Made by a program: the position numbers and the translations under genes | NCBI GenBank assembly: GCA_032717465.1 | Contig: CM064691.1 | Span: 217,501 to 281,500 of the forward strand | DNA length: 64,000 nucleotides | Reading direction: 5' to 3' | From: Coenobita brevimanus | Taxonomy: Eukaryota > Arthropoda > Malacostraca > Decapoda > Coenobitidae | Part shown: piece after piece, positions 29,440-40,452 of the stretch | Layout: the number at the start of each line of letters is the position of its first letter | Position numbering within the stretch: position 1 is the stretch's first letter | The notes under the pieces: generated by a model | Seen by the model: the letters and a program-made list of their open reading frames with translations, nothing else | What the model was told of the DNA's origin: nothing | Databases searched by the model: none

Positions 29440-31830
29440 TATACATGGTATAGAGGGAATGGGGATTGTGATGAAAGAATCCTGATTGATTACGTGCTGG
29501 TAGAGAGGTCGATGCTGGGAATGGTTGCTGATACAAGGGCCATGAGAGGATGAGGAGGAGGTCTGTCAGATCATATGATTGTGGTATGCATGTATGCAAA
29601 TTCAAGCTGAGAGGAGTGAAGTGGATCAGGAGAGAGAGGAGCAGTCAGGGAGAAAGACTGAAAGTTGAGAAGTTGAGGATCAGAGAAATGGCAGATGATT
29701 ACAGGACCAAAGTAGAGGAGGAGTTAGAATCAGTGAATTGGAATGTAATGGATCTGGCAGCCTGTGGAATGCATATATGGATTGCTTAGTTAGGAATGCT
29801 AAAACGGTGTGTGGTGTGGCAAGAGTAACAACAAAGAAGAAAGGTATGGCATGGTGGGATGAGGTTAAGAGAGCTGTGGAGGAAAAGAGGAAGAAGTGGC
29901 TAAAGTGGTTACAGGACAGGGGTTCAGTTGAAGTAAGAACTGAATGTGTTGAGAGCAAGAAGCACGTAAAGAGACTAGTGAAGAGGAAAATGAAGGAGGT
30001 AAATGATGATCTAGGAAGAAAAATTAATGCAAACTTCTCTAAACATAGGAAGTTATTCTGGAAAGAGGTGTGGAAATGTAGAAGTGAAAGCGGAAAGAAA
30101 TGTGATAGTGTCAAGGATGCAGGTGGTAGATTATTAACCCATGGGGATCAAGTAAAGGGCCAGATGGAAAGAATAGTTTGTAAGCCTGATGAATGGAAAT
30201 AGGGAGAGCAGAGCGGCTGTAAACATAATTGGTTTTGGGGGTGTGCAGAGAAGGAATGCAGTGCCAGAAGACATGATACTCACACAGGTGAAGAGTGCTG
30301 TGAAGCAGCAGAAGAATGGGAAAGCTGCTGGGGTTGATGAGGTGTATGCAGAGATGATTAAGTGTAATGGAGAGAGTGGAATGAAGTGCTTGTTGGAGAT
30401 ATGTAAGAAGGCATGGATGAGTGAAACTGTGCCTGCAGAGTGGAAAAAGGCTATGATTGTACCCTTATACAAAAACAAAGGTGAGCGGAGTGAGTGCAAG
30501 AATTATCATGGCATAAGTTTATTGAGTGTGGTTGGGAAGGCATATGGAACAGTTATAATAGAGAAAGTAAGAGAGATATCAGAAGTCCTAGTGAGTGATG
30601 AACAGGGTGGCTTTAGGAGTGGCAGAGGATGTGTGGACCAAATACAGGTGTATTTGCAGTGAGACAGATAGCAGAGAAGGCTTGTGAGAAAGTCCATAAG
30701 GTGTTTATGGCATTCATGGATCTGGAAAAAGCATATGCCAAAGTGGACAGGGAAAGATTATGGAAAGTTTTGCGCATGTATGATGTAGATGGTAAGCTGC
30801 TGGGTGCTGTCAAGAGTTTTTATGATAGTAGTGAAGCATGTGTAAGGGGTAATGGGCATCTAAGTGAATGGTTCATGATCGATGTGGACGTGCAACAAGG
30901 TTGTGTGATGTCCCCATGGTTGTTCAATATATATATGGATGGGGTGATGAGAGAAGTAAAAACACGAGTAATGGAGAGAGGGATGGCGTTGGTAATGAAT
31001 GGTGATGGATGGAATATCTCAAATTTGTTGTATGCTGATGATGCAGTACTGCTTGCAAATACTGGACAAGAACATGGTAGGCTAGTGCAGAGTTTTACTG
31101 ATGTCTGTGAGCGTCGTGCCTTGAGGGTAAATGTAGAAAAGAGTAAAGTGATGGTTATTGAGAGAGGAGGTGACTCCCAGTGTGATGTTACAGTGAAAGG
31201 TGAGAGACTGGAATTGGTGAGAGAGTTCAAATACCTGGGTACAGTGATAGAAAAGAGAGGAAAATGTACAAAAGAAGTTGAAAGTAGAGTGACACAAGGA
31301 AGAAAAGTAGTTGGTGCAATGAAGGCCTTGATAAGAAACAGAGGCTTGAGTGTTGCAGCTGCACGAGGCTTACATAAAAGAGTGTTAGTGCCAACTTTAA
31401 CATATAGGTGTGAGACTATGGTGTGGCATGAAAATGAAAAGTCAAAAGTAAGAGCAGTGGAGATGGGACTGCTGAGGAATGTATGTGGAGTACAGAGGGT
31501 GGATAGGATACGAAATAATGTGATTCATGAAAGATGTAGAGTGAGGAAGTCTGTGGACACCAGAATCGAAGAGAGTGTATTGAGATAGTATGGTCATGTG
31601 GAGAGAATGGATAACAATAGAGTGGTGAAAAAGGTATATCTGAGCAAATTTGAAGGAGGGAGGAGGCAAGGTAGGCCAAGGAGAAGGTGGAGAGATATGG
31701 TGGATGAGTGTGTGAGGAAGAGAGGTTTGGAAGTCAGTGAGGCTAGGGAACTGACAAGAGATTGAGCTGGCTGGCTGGATGTTGTGAGGAGAAGTGCATG
31801 ATCAGGGATTTGGCACCCCTGTTTAACATG
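29440..31830 (+). mobile_element. LINE-B, near-complete from endonuclease C-terminus to 3' end
   Basis: Starts with the end of an APE-type endonuclease (LIDYVLVERSMLG, then GGLSDHMIVV with the SDH motif at about 29565). It runs through the linker (29680-30200) and the RT (30189-31588). The C-terminal region is in a new frame after 31588 (YGHVERMDNNRVVKKVYLS, RPRRRWRDMVDECVRKRGLE), with a stop near 31766. About 280 bases of trailer precede SINE-A copy 4. It is the longest LINE copy here, with stops and frameshifts. It is similar to LINE-A through the RT (GEEQGGF/SDEQGGF, GRGCVDQI). Confidence 0.9.
30189..31588 (+). pseudogene. LINE-B reverse transcriptase, one frameshift
   Basis: Two overlapping frames (30189-30662 and 30629-31588) form one RT. 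The first holds KQQKNGKAAGVDEVYAEM, VPLYKNKGERSECKNYHGIS and SDEQGGFRSGRGCVDQI. The second holds motif A FMDLEKAYAKVD (about residues 29-40), QQGCVMSPWLFNIYMDG, the catalytic NLLYADDAVLL (YADD 135-138), KSKVMVIERGG and FKYLGTVIEKRG. The break is an apparent 8-bp insertion (CAGGTGTA at about 30645) right after the VDQI codons. The second frame ends early at 31588, where the C-terminal WFGHVER-type segment loses frame. This family normally encodes endonuclease plus RT in one ORF. Inactive. Confidence 0.9.
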
Positions 31831-32049
31831 GCAGCGTCTGGATTGACTCTGTCGGATATGTTTATGTGACGCTACACAACGTGGTGAATGTTTTTGGCGT
31901 ATCCAATAGAGCCAGGATTCTGGGGGCTTGAATGATGAGTGAATGGAAGTGTGGCCCATTGGATTGGGCAAATTTGGGCTGTCTGGACATTGCTACTCCT
32001 CACCCTGCCCTGGGGTGGGAAAGGTGTGGATGATGATTATTACAGTATT

Positions 32050-32496
32050 AAAGTGGTTGGTCGAGGCACTCACCATCCACTCTCTCGATGTAGTGCTGCT
32101 ATTGAGTGACTGCCCTTTCCTCTCTTCTTTCCGTCTTTCCTTCCTTCCTCTTCTGTCTTTCTTTCCTTCGTTCTTTCCTCTGCCCTCTGCCTATAGGTGA
32201 CTCTACACGGAGTGACAAGCCAAATGGTTTTCTGTACGTCAGGAAACTACGCTGGGTGGTAACCATATATCCCAATTATGGCACCTTGTGGTTTAGTGGG
32301 TAATTAAGGCACTCTAGTTGGATTGAGCCTGTGCAGGTTTATATCCAAGGGATGGTTGGGGTTTATTGCTCATGTACTGCCACTCAGGGATGAGTGAGGC
32401 TGGTCACTCTCATCTTAAATGTCAGGACCAACATGCCTAGCCCTGGGCTTCTATGCTTCTCATGGGACAGCATAGGATTAGATGATGATGATGATG
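32050..32496 (+). mobile_element. SINE, family A, copy 4
   Basis: Starts AAAGTGGTTGGTCGAGGCAC. The hairpin's left arm remains (TGGTTTTCTG), but the right arm has lost bases (CAGGAAACTACG). A and B boxes are readable. It ends in (GAT)n that passes into a TTA array. Confidence 0.87.
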
Positions 32497-32512
32497 ATTA
32501 TTATTGTTGTTG

Positions 32513-32558
<46 letters not shown>

Positions 32559-32612
32559 TGTATTATTATTGTTATTATTATATTAGTTATTATTATTATT
32601 ATTATTATTATT
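32490..32612. repeat. (ATT)n microsatellite
   Basis: TTA run with GTT, ACTG and TTAG interruptions between two SINE-A copies. Confidence 0.96.
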
Positions 32613-32790
32613 GGATTGAGCCTGTGCAGGTTTATATCCAAGGGGTGGTTGGGGTTTATTACTTACATAATGCCACTCAGGGATGAGTGAGGCTGGTCAC
32701 TCATCTTAAATGTCAGGACCAACTTGCCTAGCCCCGGGCCCCTATGCCCCTCATGGGGCAATGTAGGACTGGATGATGATGAATGAATGA
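32613..32790 (+). mobile_element. SINE, family A, 5'-truncated
   Basis: Begins at GGATTGAGCCTGTGCAGGTT (just after the A box), has the B box and the 3' body, and ends GATGATGAATGAATGATT. Confidence 0.88.
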
Positions 32791-32794
32791 TTAT

Positions 32795-33196
32795 TATCCA
32801 TCCATCCATCATCCAATCCTATGCCGCCCCATGAGGAGTGTAGGGGCCCGGGGCTAGGCAAGTTGGTCCTGATATTTAAGATGAGAGTGACCAGCCTCAC
32901 TCATCCCTGAGTGGCATTACATGAGCAATAAACCCCAACCACCCCTTGGATATAAACCTTCACCAGCTTAATAAACCACCAGGTGCTGTAAGTTGGTAAT
33001 ATAGTTACCACCCAGCGTAGTAAATTATTTCCTGGTGTACAGGAAACCATTTGGCTTGTCACTCAGTGTAGAGTCACCCATAGGCAGAAGGAAGAGGAAA
33101 GAATGAAGGAAAAAAGAGGAAGGAAGGAAGAGAGGAGAGGGCAGACACCCAAAGCAGCACTACATTGAGTGAGTGGATGATTACTGCCCCCCACCT
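32795..33196 (-). mobile_element. SINE, family A, inverted full-length copy
   Basis: Starts on the plus strand with the inverted tail CCATCCATCCATCATCC and runs to the inverted 5' end CCCCCACCTACCACATATTA. It sits tail-to-tail with the copy at 32613-32790, making an inverted repeat of about 170 bases with almost no spacer. Confidence 0.88.
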
Positions 33197-33436
33197 ACCA
33201 CATATTATTATTATTACTACTATTACTACTGCTACCACTACTACTGCTGCTACTCGTAGGCAGAAGGACGAGGAAAGAAAGAAGTAAAGAAAGACAGAAG
33301 AGGAAGGAAGGAATGGAGAGAGGAGAGGAAAGGGTAGACACCCAAAGCAGCACTACATCGAGTGAGTGGATGTTGACTGCCCCCACCTACCACATATTAT
33401 TATTGTTATTATTATTACTACTACTATTACTACTCA

Positions 33437-33477
<41 letters not shown>

Positions 33478-33542
33478 CTGCTACCACAACCAGTACTACC
33501 ACTATTATTATTATTATTATAATCATTATTACTGTTACTGTG

Positions 33543-33574
<32 letters not shown>

Positions 33575-33590
33575 CTGTTATTATTAGGCC
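33197..33590. repeat. (ATT/ACT)n trinucleotide block with partial inverted SINE-A 5' module
   Basis: Trinucleotide runs at 33202-33260 and 33397-33590 surround a second copy (33245-33396, inverted) of the SINE-A 5' module, including GCAGCACTACATCGAGTGAG. This looks like a local tandem duplication of the SINE end plus its ATT flank. Confidence 0.85.
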
Positions 33591-33599
33591 TATTCATCA

Positions 33600-34085
33600 T
33601 TCTTTTCTCCTCCCCCACAGGTGAAGTGAAGTGATGTCAGGTCCAGAAAACAAGGAAAAGACAGACAAAAATGTGAAGTGAGAAATAATCAAGAACATGC
33701 TTTGTGAAATGGGCCACACACTCATCCTCTTACCAGTCAAGCCCCTGGAATCATGAACTCGGAAAAACATTACCCTCCCCTGTACATGTGCTTTGTGCTA
33801 CCCACCAGACTGCTGTTATTACTGTGCTACTACTGTGAAAGAGTGCTTAATACTATGGACTCGTTTTATCTTGACTACTATGAAGATGTGATTACTGGTA
33901 CTATAGGTGTTACTTGTACTACTACCACTACCAGTACCATGACCATAGGTGTGATCCCTACTACTACTGCTGCTACTACTACTACTACTACTACAGGACG
34001 TGTGAGTACCCCCCTTGTGATGGCAATTCATTTTTAGTCAGTTCACTTTAACTTGGCCAAATGTCGTTCTTTTCCTGTCTGTTTT
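33600..34085. other. Unannotated spacer, possible exon-like segment
   Basis: An acceptor-like tract TCTCCTCCCCCACAG ends at about 33620. A 94-codon frame (33753-34037) runs into an (ACT)n stretch (33955-33995). No recognised domain. Not called as a gene. Confidence 0.35.
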
Positions 34086-34109
34086 ACTTAGCTCAGTGGC
34101 AGAAAAAGA

Positions 34110-34500
34110 CAATACAATGGCTGTACATCCTTTCCATAGCACTTATTCAGACAATACTATGGCTGTACATCCTTTCCATAGCACTTATTCAGACAATACT
34201 ATGGCTCTACATCCTTTCCATAGCACTTATTCAGACAATACTATGGCTCTACATCCTTCCTATAGCACTTATTCAGACAATACTATGGCTCTACATCCTT
34301 CCTGTAGCACTTATTCAGACAATACTATGGCTGTACATCCTTCCTATAGCACTTATTCAGACAATACTATGGCTCTACATCCTTCCTATAGCACTTATTC
34401 AGACAATACTATGGCTCTACATCCTTCCTATAGCTACATCCTTCCTATAGCATTTACCCAGACAATACTGTGGCTCTACGTCCATTCCATAGCACTTACT
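34110..34500. repeat. 42-bp tandem array, about 9 copies
   Basis: Units of ACTTATTCAGACAATACTAT then GGCTCTACATCCTTCCTATA plus two bases, i.e. 14 codons. Long frames here (WLYILPIALIQTIL and others) are period artefacts. The unit is related to single-copy sequence at about 22590-22640. Confidence 0.95.
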
Positions 34501-34784
34501 CATGACTAGCACCACAAATGTTAATCTGCAGCTCAGTAATCAAGCTGGAAGGATGATAATTTTAGGCCAAGTTTCAGTGAGCTTCTTGTAGTCAAACCTC
34601 CTTGATTGCTGGTTGGGTTATTGCGTTACTTCTCGATCTTAGTCACACAATAAAAATTCAGTAGCGTCAATATAATCGTAAAATCATTGCAAGTGAGGTT
34701 AGGGTGCCAGGAAAGTTAAGGAAAATCCCAGGGGTTTCCTGATTGCTTTACCATGTTTCTTTATCTAAGCCTAACCATCTATAG

Positions 34785-35205
34785 CCAGACGTCATAATCC
34801 TGTAAGGGGTGATTAGTTGTTTTATGTCTATCTGTTTACAGCCAGACGCCATAATCCTGTAAGGGGTGGCCGTTTGTGTTTGAGTTACCGTAGTTGTTTT
34901 ATGGGGAGGGGCACTAACCCTCCGCCAACCCACTTAGTTGACACATAGGGAACACATGGGTTGGTTATATGGTTACCACCCAGCGTTGTAAATGGTTTCC
35001 TGGCTTACAGGAAATCATTAGGTTTTTCACTCAATGTAAAGCCACAAGAAGAGGAAAGAAGAGTAATAAAAAGTGACAGGAAAGATGGGAGAAATAGGAA
35101 GAGAGGACAGACACAGAAAAAGAATGATAAAGGTGAAGGAAGAAGTAGGCAGCACTACACTAAGTGAGTGGATGATGTTACCACCACCCACCACATTGAT
35201 CTTAG
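34785..35205 (-). mobile_element. SINE, family B, inverted copy with duplicated tail
   Basis: Inverted SINE-B: tail at left (CAGCCAGACGCCATAATCCT), hairpin near 34995, 5' end CACCACCCACCACATTG at right. An extra copy of the tail precedes it (34780-34825), so the tail is present twice. Confidence 0.85.
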
Positions 35206-35209
35206 TCTG

Positions 35210-35457
35210 ATAAGTAATTCAGTACCTTCAGTATAGTGGTAACATATATAATTGTAATTGTGGTTAGGCCATGAGGAAAATCAAAGGAATTTTCAGGAAT
35301 GGTGTCCCTCCATGTTGTGAAAGTGCTATGAGAACAGCTAAAAAAACATAGACCCCACCTTCAGAATTGTAAGCACCATTTAGCAGTTGATAAGCAGTTT
35401 TAAATACTGCATCTGATACACACAAAAAGCAACTAAGCTACAGTACTTTCTTGTGCT
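35210..35457. other. Unannotated spacer
   Basis: AT-rich sequence with no recognised feature. Confidence 0.5.
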
Positions 35458-35675
35458 TTGTTACGTTTATAAAGGCTCCAGCATGCTTGTGTGTGTCAGC
35501 CTTGGTCACTTAATAATGGTGGCTGTCCATGCTGCTTGATCTCTGGCAGCCTCCCTATTCAGTCCCTTATCCCTGAGGTCACATTCTGCCTCTCGCATCT
35601 CTACCCCTGACGTTCACTCTTCTCACTTTCTACACCCAGTTGCCATCCTCCATCCACTCCACATGCTTAAGTATA
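35458..35675 (-). mobile_element. LINE-C, 3'-terminal fragment
   Basis: Inverse LINE-C trailer and C-terminus (GTTTATAAAGGCTCCAGCAT at its left end), with an internal deletion after CTGAGGTCACATTC. Confidence 0.8.
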
Positions 35676-35739
35676 TATAGTAAAACTCTCCTATTGTACT
35701 GCATTAACTTCCCCCAAATACTGTAACAATACTCAATTT

Positions 35740-36640
35740 TGTTATGGAAGAGTTGAGAGGATAGATGGGACTGGAGTGTATTGGTGTTGTGATGAGGAGG
35801 GGTAGATTGAGATGGTTTGGGAGGAAGGATGGGACTGGAGTGAATTAGTGTTGTGATGAGGAGGGGTAGATTGAGATGGTTTGGGAGGAAGGATGGGACT
35901 GGAGTGTATTGGTGTTGTGATGAGGAGGGGTAGATTGAGAGGGTTTGGGAGGAAGGATGGGACTGGAGTGTATTGGTGTTGTGATGAGGAGGGGTAGATT
36001 GAGATGGTTTGGGAGGAAGGATGGGACTGGAGTGTATTGGTGTTGTGATGAGGAGGGGTAGATTGAGATGGTTTGGGAGGAAGGATGGGACTGGAGTGTA
36101 TTGGTGTTGTCATGAGGAGGGGTAGATTGAGATGGTTTGGGAGGAAGGATGGGACTGGAGTGTATTGGTGTTGTGATGAGGAGGGGTAGATTGAGATGGT
36201 TTGGGAGGAAGGATGGGACTGGAGTGTATTGGTGTTGTGATAAGGAGGGGTAGATTGAGATGGTTTGGGAGGAAGGATGGGACTGGAGTGTATTGGTGTT
36301 GTGATGAGGAGGGGTAGATTGAGATGGTTTGGGAGGAAGGATGGGACTGGAGTGTATTGGTGTTGTGATGAGGAGGGGTAGACTGAGATGGTTTGGGCAT
36401 GTGGAGAGGACGGAGGATGACAATTGGGTGTGGAAATGAGAAATGTGAATGTCAGGGGTAGGGTGACAAGAGGCAGACTGAAAAAAACCTGGAATAAAAT
36501 CACAGAGTGTGACCTTAGGGATAAGGCACTGAACAGGGAGACTGCCAAAGATTGACCAGTGTGAAGAGCTGCCATTACGTGACCAAGGCCACCACATGCA
36601 AGCTTGTTGGAGCCTTAATAAAGTATACAATATAATATGA
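35740..36640 (+). mobile_element. LINE-C C-terminus containing a 64-bp tandem array
   Basis: Plus-strand LINE-C fragment. The coding segment (GLECIGVVMRRGRLRWFG) is amplified about tenfold between 35760 and 36400. It then resumes normally after 36400 with FGHVERTEDDNWVWK, a C-terminal part and the trailer ending TTGGAGCCTTAATAAAG. Confidence 0.88.
35764..36403. repeat. 64-bp tandem array, 10 copies, inside LINE-C
   Basis: The period is exactly 64 (unit starts at 35764, 35828, 35892, 35956 and onward). A unit begins GATGGGACTGGAGTGTATTG. Since 64 is not a multiple of 3, peptides repeat every 192 bases. The 260-277 codon minus frames are artefacts. Confidence 0.95.
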
Positions 36641-36689
36641 CTTGACCATACAAATGAGTGAGAATTATATACACATTGTTTTTGTCATT

Positions 36690-37130
36690 GCTTAACCCTG
36701 GTCTGTCTGGCCAAGCGGACCTGTGAACCACAAGTAAGCAACTACATCTGTGGGCCTAGGCACAGTAAAACACAAATGGCATGTAGGTATCGCACACTCC
36801 AGGTAGATAGCGCCTCACTAGGGTTGGACAGGGGCCTTCCCATGGTGAGGTGCAGGGAAAGATGGGGTGGTGTGGCTCTCAGACAAACATGACAGCAGGT
36901 CCATGTAGGGTGCACTCTGCCACGACTGTAAGCTCCTCGTTCATGCCTTAGTGCAGTAGTTTAATGACCAGTTAACAGTGATCAAAGAGGCCAGGGCAGT
37001 AGAGAGGTGTGCAGTGCCACGATCATAAGCTGCTCATTAGTGCTTAATTGCAGAAGAGAGGTTAGGGTGTGTGTTTAGTGGAGCAAATAACCATGATCAA
37101 GGAGGTTGGATTGTAGATACTGGTACTGTT
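36690..37130 (+). mobile_element. SINE-like repeat, family C, long copy
   Basis: A-box match TGGCCAAGCGG (36708-36718), GCACACTCCAGGTAGATAGC, GTGAGGTGCAGGGAAAG, then a ~100-base segment partly repeated twice (GTGCACTCTGCCACGA; GTGTGCAGTGCCACGA). Confidence 0.6.
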
Positions 37131-38080
37131 TGAGTTATATATTGTACTCCGTGTGTTTGGATAGTTGTGTTTTATTTTCATGTGTTTGTAAATTAGGTAG
37201 GGTGTGTTATTGAGATGTGGGACCACCTTTCTCATACTGTGTGTACCAGAAAAATTATCCTTTGCCTCTGGATTAATTCAGAAACAGTATAAAGATGTAA
37301 TAAAGTGTATTTCTTAGTATGGAGTCAATAAAATAACTTAGATGAGCTTCAATTAATGCCATGATAAAGTTCCAAGATGGTGCCATTGTGAATTTAAATA
37401 CCTGACAGCCTTCTAAAAAGTCTAAACAGAGGTCAGCTTCAGTAAATTTGAATTTAAAATCTGAGTAAAACACCAGTAAATATATATATAAAAAAAAAAA
37501 AAGGTAAAAATAATAAAGTTAAGCATGCACACAAATAATTCAAACTAGTCCAAGAAAAACTGTTGAGAATAAACATGAAAGAATTGCAGATCAAGGTAAT
37601 GCCCAGTCTAGGTAATAGATGCCTTGTTTAGATAGGATATATTATCTTTATTTATCTCTCTGTGTTTATTTGGTCTGTTTTGTGAAGATTTGGGTTTTGT
37701 TGTGTTGCTGTTTTGTTGTCCTCTGCTGTGTTCCTCTTTCCTTTTTACTTTCCTCCTCCTCCTCCTCCTCTTCTCATCCTTTTCCTTCTCCCTCTTCACC
37801 CCTCCTGATATTACCCTCCCCACCTCCCCCTTCACCACCTTCTTTTCCATACCACAGTCACCATACCATCACCATACTGTCATACCATCATACACCACCA
37901 CCACCACCACCACTAGCTACAGTAATTTATGTGGGATGTGAGTTCTCTCTCCCCTACACTTAAATAGTTGGGTTACCATGTGTTTTGAGTACCGGTGTAA
38001 TGTTGCCTCAACTCTCTTGGTTGTACATGTCAAGCAGGTTAAATCTTTCTGCCTTAAGGTCATGATCTTTTTTAAGGTGG
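37131..38080. other. Unannotated spacer with short CCT/ACC runs
   Basis: No recognised gene. It includes a 13-base A run at 37489-37501, (CCT)n near 37752, and (ACC)n near 37893-37912. Confidence 0.45.
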
Positions 38081-38089
38081 TGGGCCATA

Positions 38090-38195
38090 TGAGATGTGGT
38101 GCTGACACATGTACCCTGCCACTGCTGCATCCAGCTTTACTGAGATGTGGTGCTGACACATGTACCCTGCCACTGCTGCATCCAGCTTTAGTGTT
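38090..38195. repeat. 51-bp direct duplication
   Basis: Two tandem copies of a unit starting GAGATGTGGTGCTGACACAT at 38090 and 38141. Confidence 0.95.
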
Positions 38196-38204
38196 ATCCA
38201 GGCT

Positions 38205-38425
38205 GGAGTTGTTGTTGTTGTTGTTTTATCTCAGTGTGTCAGTCTGAGCAGATCTGACTATCACAGGTCAGCAACTGCTTCCACTGGGCTGTGCAACAGA
38301 TACAGTGGTGCAAAGGGATGTGGGCCGCTCATGTGATAGACAGCACCTCACCGGAGTTGGTGCAAGCTGGGATATGGTGTTGAGGTGAATGCCACAGCCA
38401 CCCTTGCCCAGTTATGCACCTTGTA
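38205..38425 (+). mobile_element. SINE-like repeat, family C, copy
   Basis: GTTGTTGTTTTATCTCAGTG lead, a diverged A-box region (CAGTCTGAGCAGATC), GGCTGTGCAACAGATACAG and GACAGCACCTCACCGGAG match other family-C copies. Confidence 0.6.
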
Positions 38426-38534
38426 CTCTGTACTATGCTGGCCTTCGTTTGGCACAGCAGCATTTTATTCCTGAGTGCCAAGCCTGCTGGTGGATGTGAG
38501 GGTAATGAGGCCATGATATCAGTCTTGTATTGTA

Positions 38535-38690
38535 AGGTGCTGGTGCCAGTACACAGTTCATTATAAGGTGCTGGTGCCAGTACACAGTTCATTATAAGGT
38601 GCTGGTGCCAGTACACAGTTCATTATAAGGTGCTGGTGCCAGTACACAGTTCATTATAAGGTGCTGGTGCCAGTATACAGTTCAGAGGCT
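38535..38690. repeat. 31-bp tandem array, 5 copies
   Basis: Units of AGGTGCTGGTGCCAGTACAC and eleven more bases, at 38537, 38568, 38599 and onward. Nearly invariant. Confidence 0.95.
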
Positions 38691-38804
38691 TCATGGAACT
38701 CTTTAACAAATGACTTTGTTTTTAGTTTTGCCCTGGACCCATTTTATGACTGATTCCACAGCCTTTGGTTATAGGGCAAAGGAAATCTGGACTGACCTCA
38801 GTCT

Positions 38805-39040
38805 CCTGTATTGTTGTTGAGTAACCCCAGTCTGTGTGACCAAGCAGACCTATCAACTGCAGGCAAGCAGTCACCCCTTCAGGGCCATTCTGTGCAGTGA
38901 AATGATGTTGCCTTTCAGTTGACAGTGGCTTACCACAGCAAGGTGCAGGGAAAAGTGTGCAGGTTTGGTTCCTGGGTGGATGCTGCATTAGTGTCTCCAC
39001 CCAGTTAACTGGGTTACCATAGTAGGCTGTACATCATCTA
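38805..39040 (+). mobile_element. SINE-like repeat, family C, copy
   Basis: Contains TGACCAAGCAG (38837-38847, one change from the A box), CAGGGCCATTCTGTGCAGTG, GGTTTGGTTCCTGGGTGGAT and a CCAGTTAACTGGGTTACCAT end. GGTTTGGTTCC resembles a B box but lies ~125 bases from the A box. Confidence 0.65.
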
Positions 39041-39044
39041 TATT

Positions 39045-39275
39045 TGGTGTTATAGTTATCACCCAGTGTTGCAATATGGTTTCGTGGGTAACAGGAAACC
39101 ATTAGGCTCGTCACTTAGTATAGAGCCACCTGCATTGCAAATATGAGTAATAAGTGACAAGAAGGAAAGGGAGAATAGAAGAGAGGAGGACAGATGCAGA
39201 AAAAGAATGCTGAAAGTGAAGGAATCAATAGGCAGCAGTACATTGAGTGGATGATGGTGACCAGCACTTACCACA
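39045..39275 (-). mobile_element. SINE 5' module (family A/B), inverted partial
   Basis: Inverted hairpin region (diverged), purine-rich (inverted polypyrimidine) part and inverted start (CATTGAGTGGATGATGGT). It abuts family C. Confidence 0.7.
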
Positions 39276-39384
39276 AGTGCGTGGGCACACACGTGGTTCC
39301 ACCCAGGCTGTTACCTGAAGTCAGGTATTGCCACTATGTCATGGCCCGTAAAGCACTGGCATTGGATGTGCTGATTCACACCCA

Positions 39385-39765
39385 GTTTGTACCTCCTGCT
39401 GCCCTACATACATACTGGCTCTGTACATACATACTGGCTCTGTCTCAGTGTGTACCTCTTGCTGCTCTACATACATACTGGCTCTGTCTCAGTGTGTACC
39501 TCTTGCTGCCCTACATACATATTGGCTCTGTCTCAGTGTGTACCTCTTGCTGCACTACATACATACTGGCTCTGTACATACATACTGGCTCTGTACATAC
39601 ATACTGGCTCTGTACATACATACTGGCTCTGTCTCAGTTTGTACCTCCTGCTGCACTACATACATACTGGCTCTGTACATACATACTGGCTCTGTCTCAG
39701 TTTGTACCTCCTGCTGCACTACATACATACTGGCTCTGTACATACATCCTGGCTCTGTCTCAGTC
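39385..39765. repeat. ACATACATACTGGCTCTG composite minisatellite
   Basis: About sixteen ACATACATACTGGCTCTGT units mixed with GTGTACCTCTTGCTGC units. Long frames in three phases are repeat artefacts. Confidence 0.95.
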
Positions 39766-40254
39766 GTTACCACTGATGTTGCCATTGGGTGTGGGGGTAG
39801 GCATTGCAGGTAAGCTTCCTTAGTTTCTGTTTTTAATACTTAGTTGTCAGTCAGCAAGTCTGATGGCTCTCTGCCTTATCCATACTCCTAAGGGTAAGAA
39901 TTCCCGGAGAGTCCTGTCTGCCCATGAGCATTACAACTCTCCCCACCCCGTGGTATGGGAAATTATATAAAAGCTCCTGCTGGGCTGTGTAAGATGGTGT
40001 TGAATTGAGGACTAAAGGGGAATGTATGTGCAGGTGACATGACGAGGACAGCGGCCACCCTTGCTGCCTCTGTCACACCTGTTCCCTTTAGTGATTACTT
40101 GCCAGTGATAAGGGTGGCTTTTGGGCCTCGTGACAGTGTGCTTGGGATTTGCCTCCTCTTCCCAGTGAGGTGTGGGAAGTGACAGTGGTTTTTTGTTCAT
40201 TGCCATCTTCACCCATGCCTTTGATGTGACCCCCCTCCTTACAAATAGGTCATA

Positions 40255-40345
40255 TGCACCACCACCACCATACAACTGCCATACCACCACCACCATACAA
40301 CTGCCATACCACCACCACCATACAGCTGCCATATTACTGCCATTA
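40255..40345. repeat. ~25-bp tandem repeat (CACCACCACCATACAACTGC), 3 copies
   Basis: Three adjacent units, followed by more CACCACCA-rich sequence. Confidence 0.9.
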
Positions 40346-40410
40346 AGATATCACTGCTTACACAGTCATAACAACACAGCACCACCACCATACCACACAC
40401 CTACCTACCT

Positions 40411-40413
<3 letters not shown>

Positions 40414-40450
<37 letters not shown>
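40414..40450. repeat. Poly(T) run
   Basis: Thirty-seven consecutive T's. Confidence 0.97.

Positions 40451-40452
<2 letters not shown>

Noticed and set aside
35742..36630. 261-277 codon Ser/Pro-rich minus frames
   Set aside because: Antisense reading of the 64-bp array derived from LINE-C.
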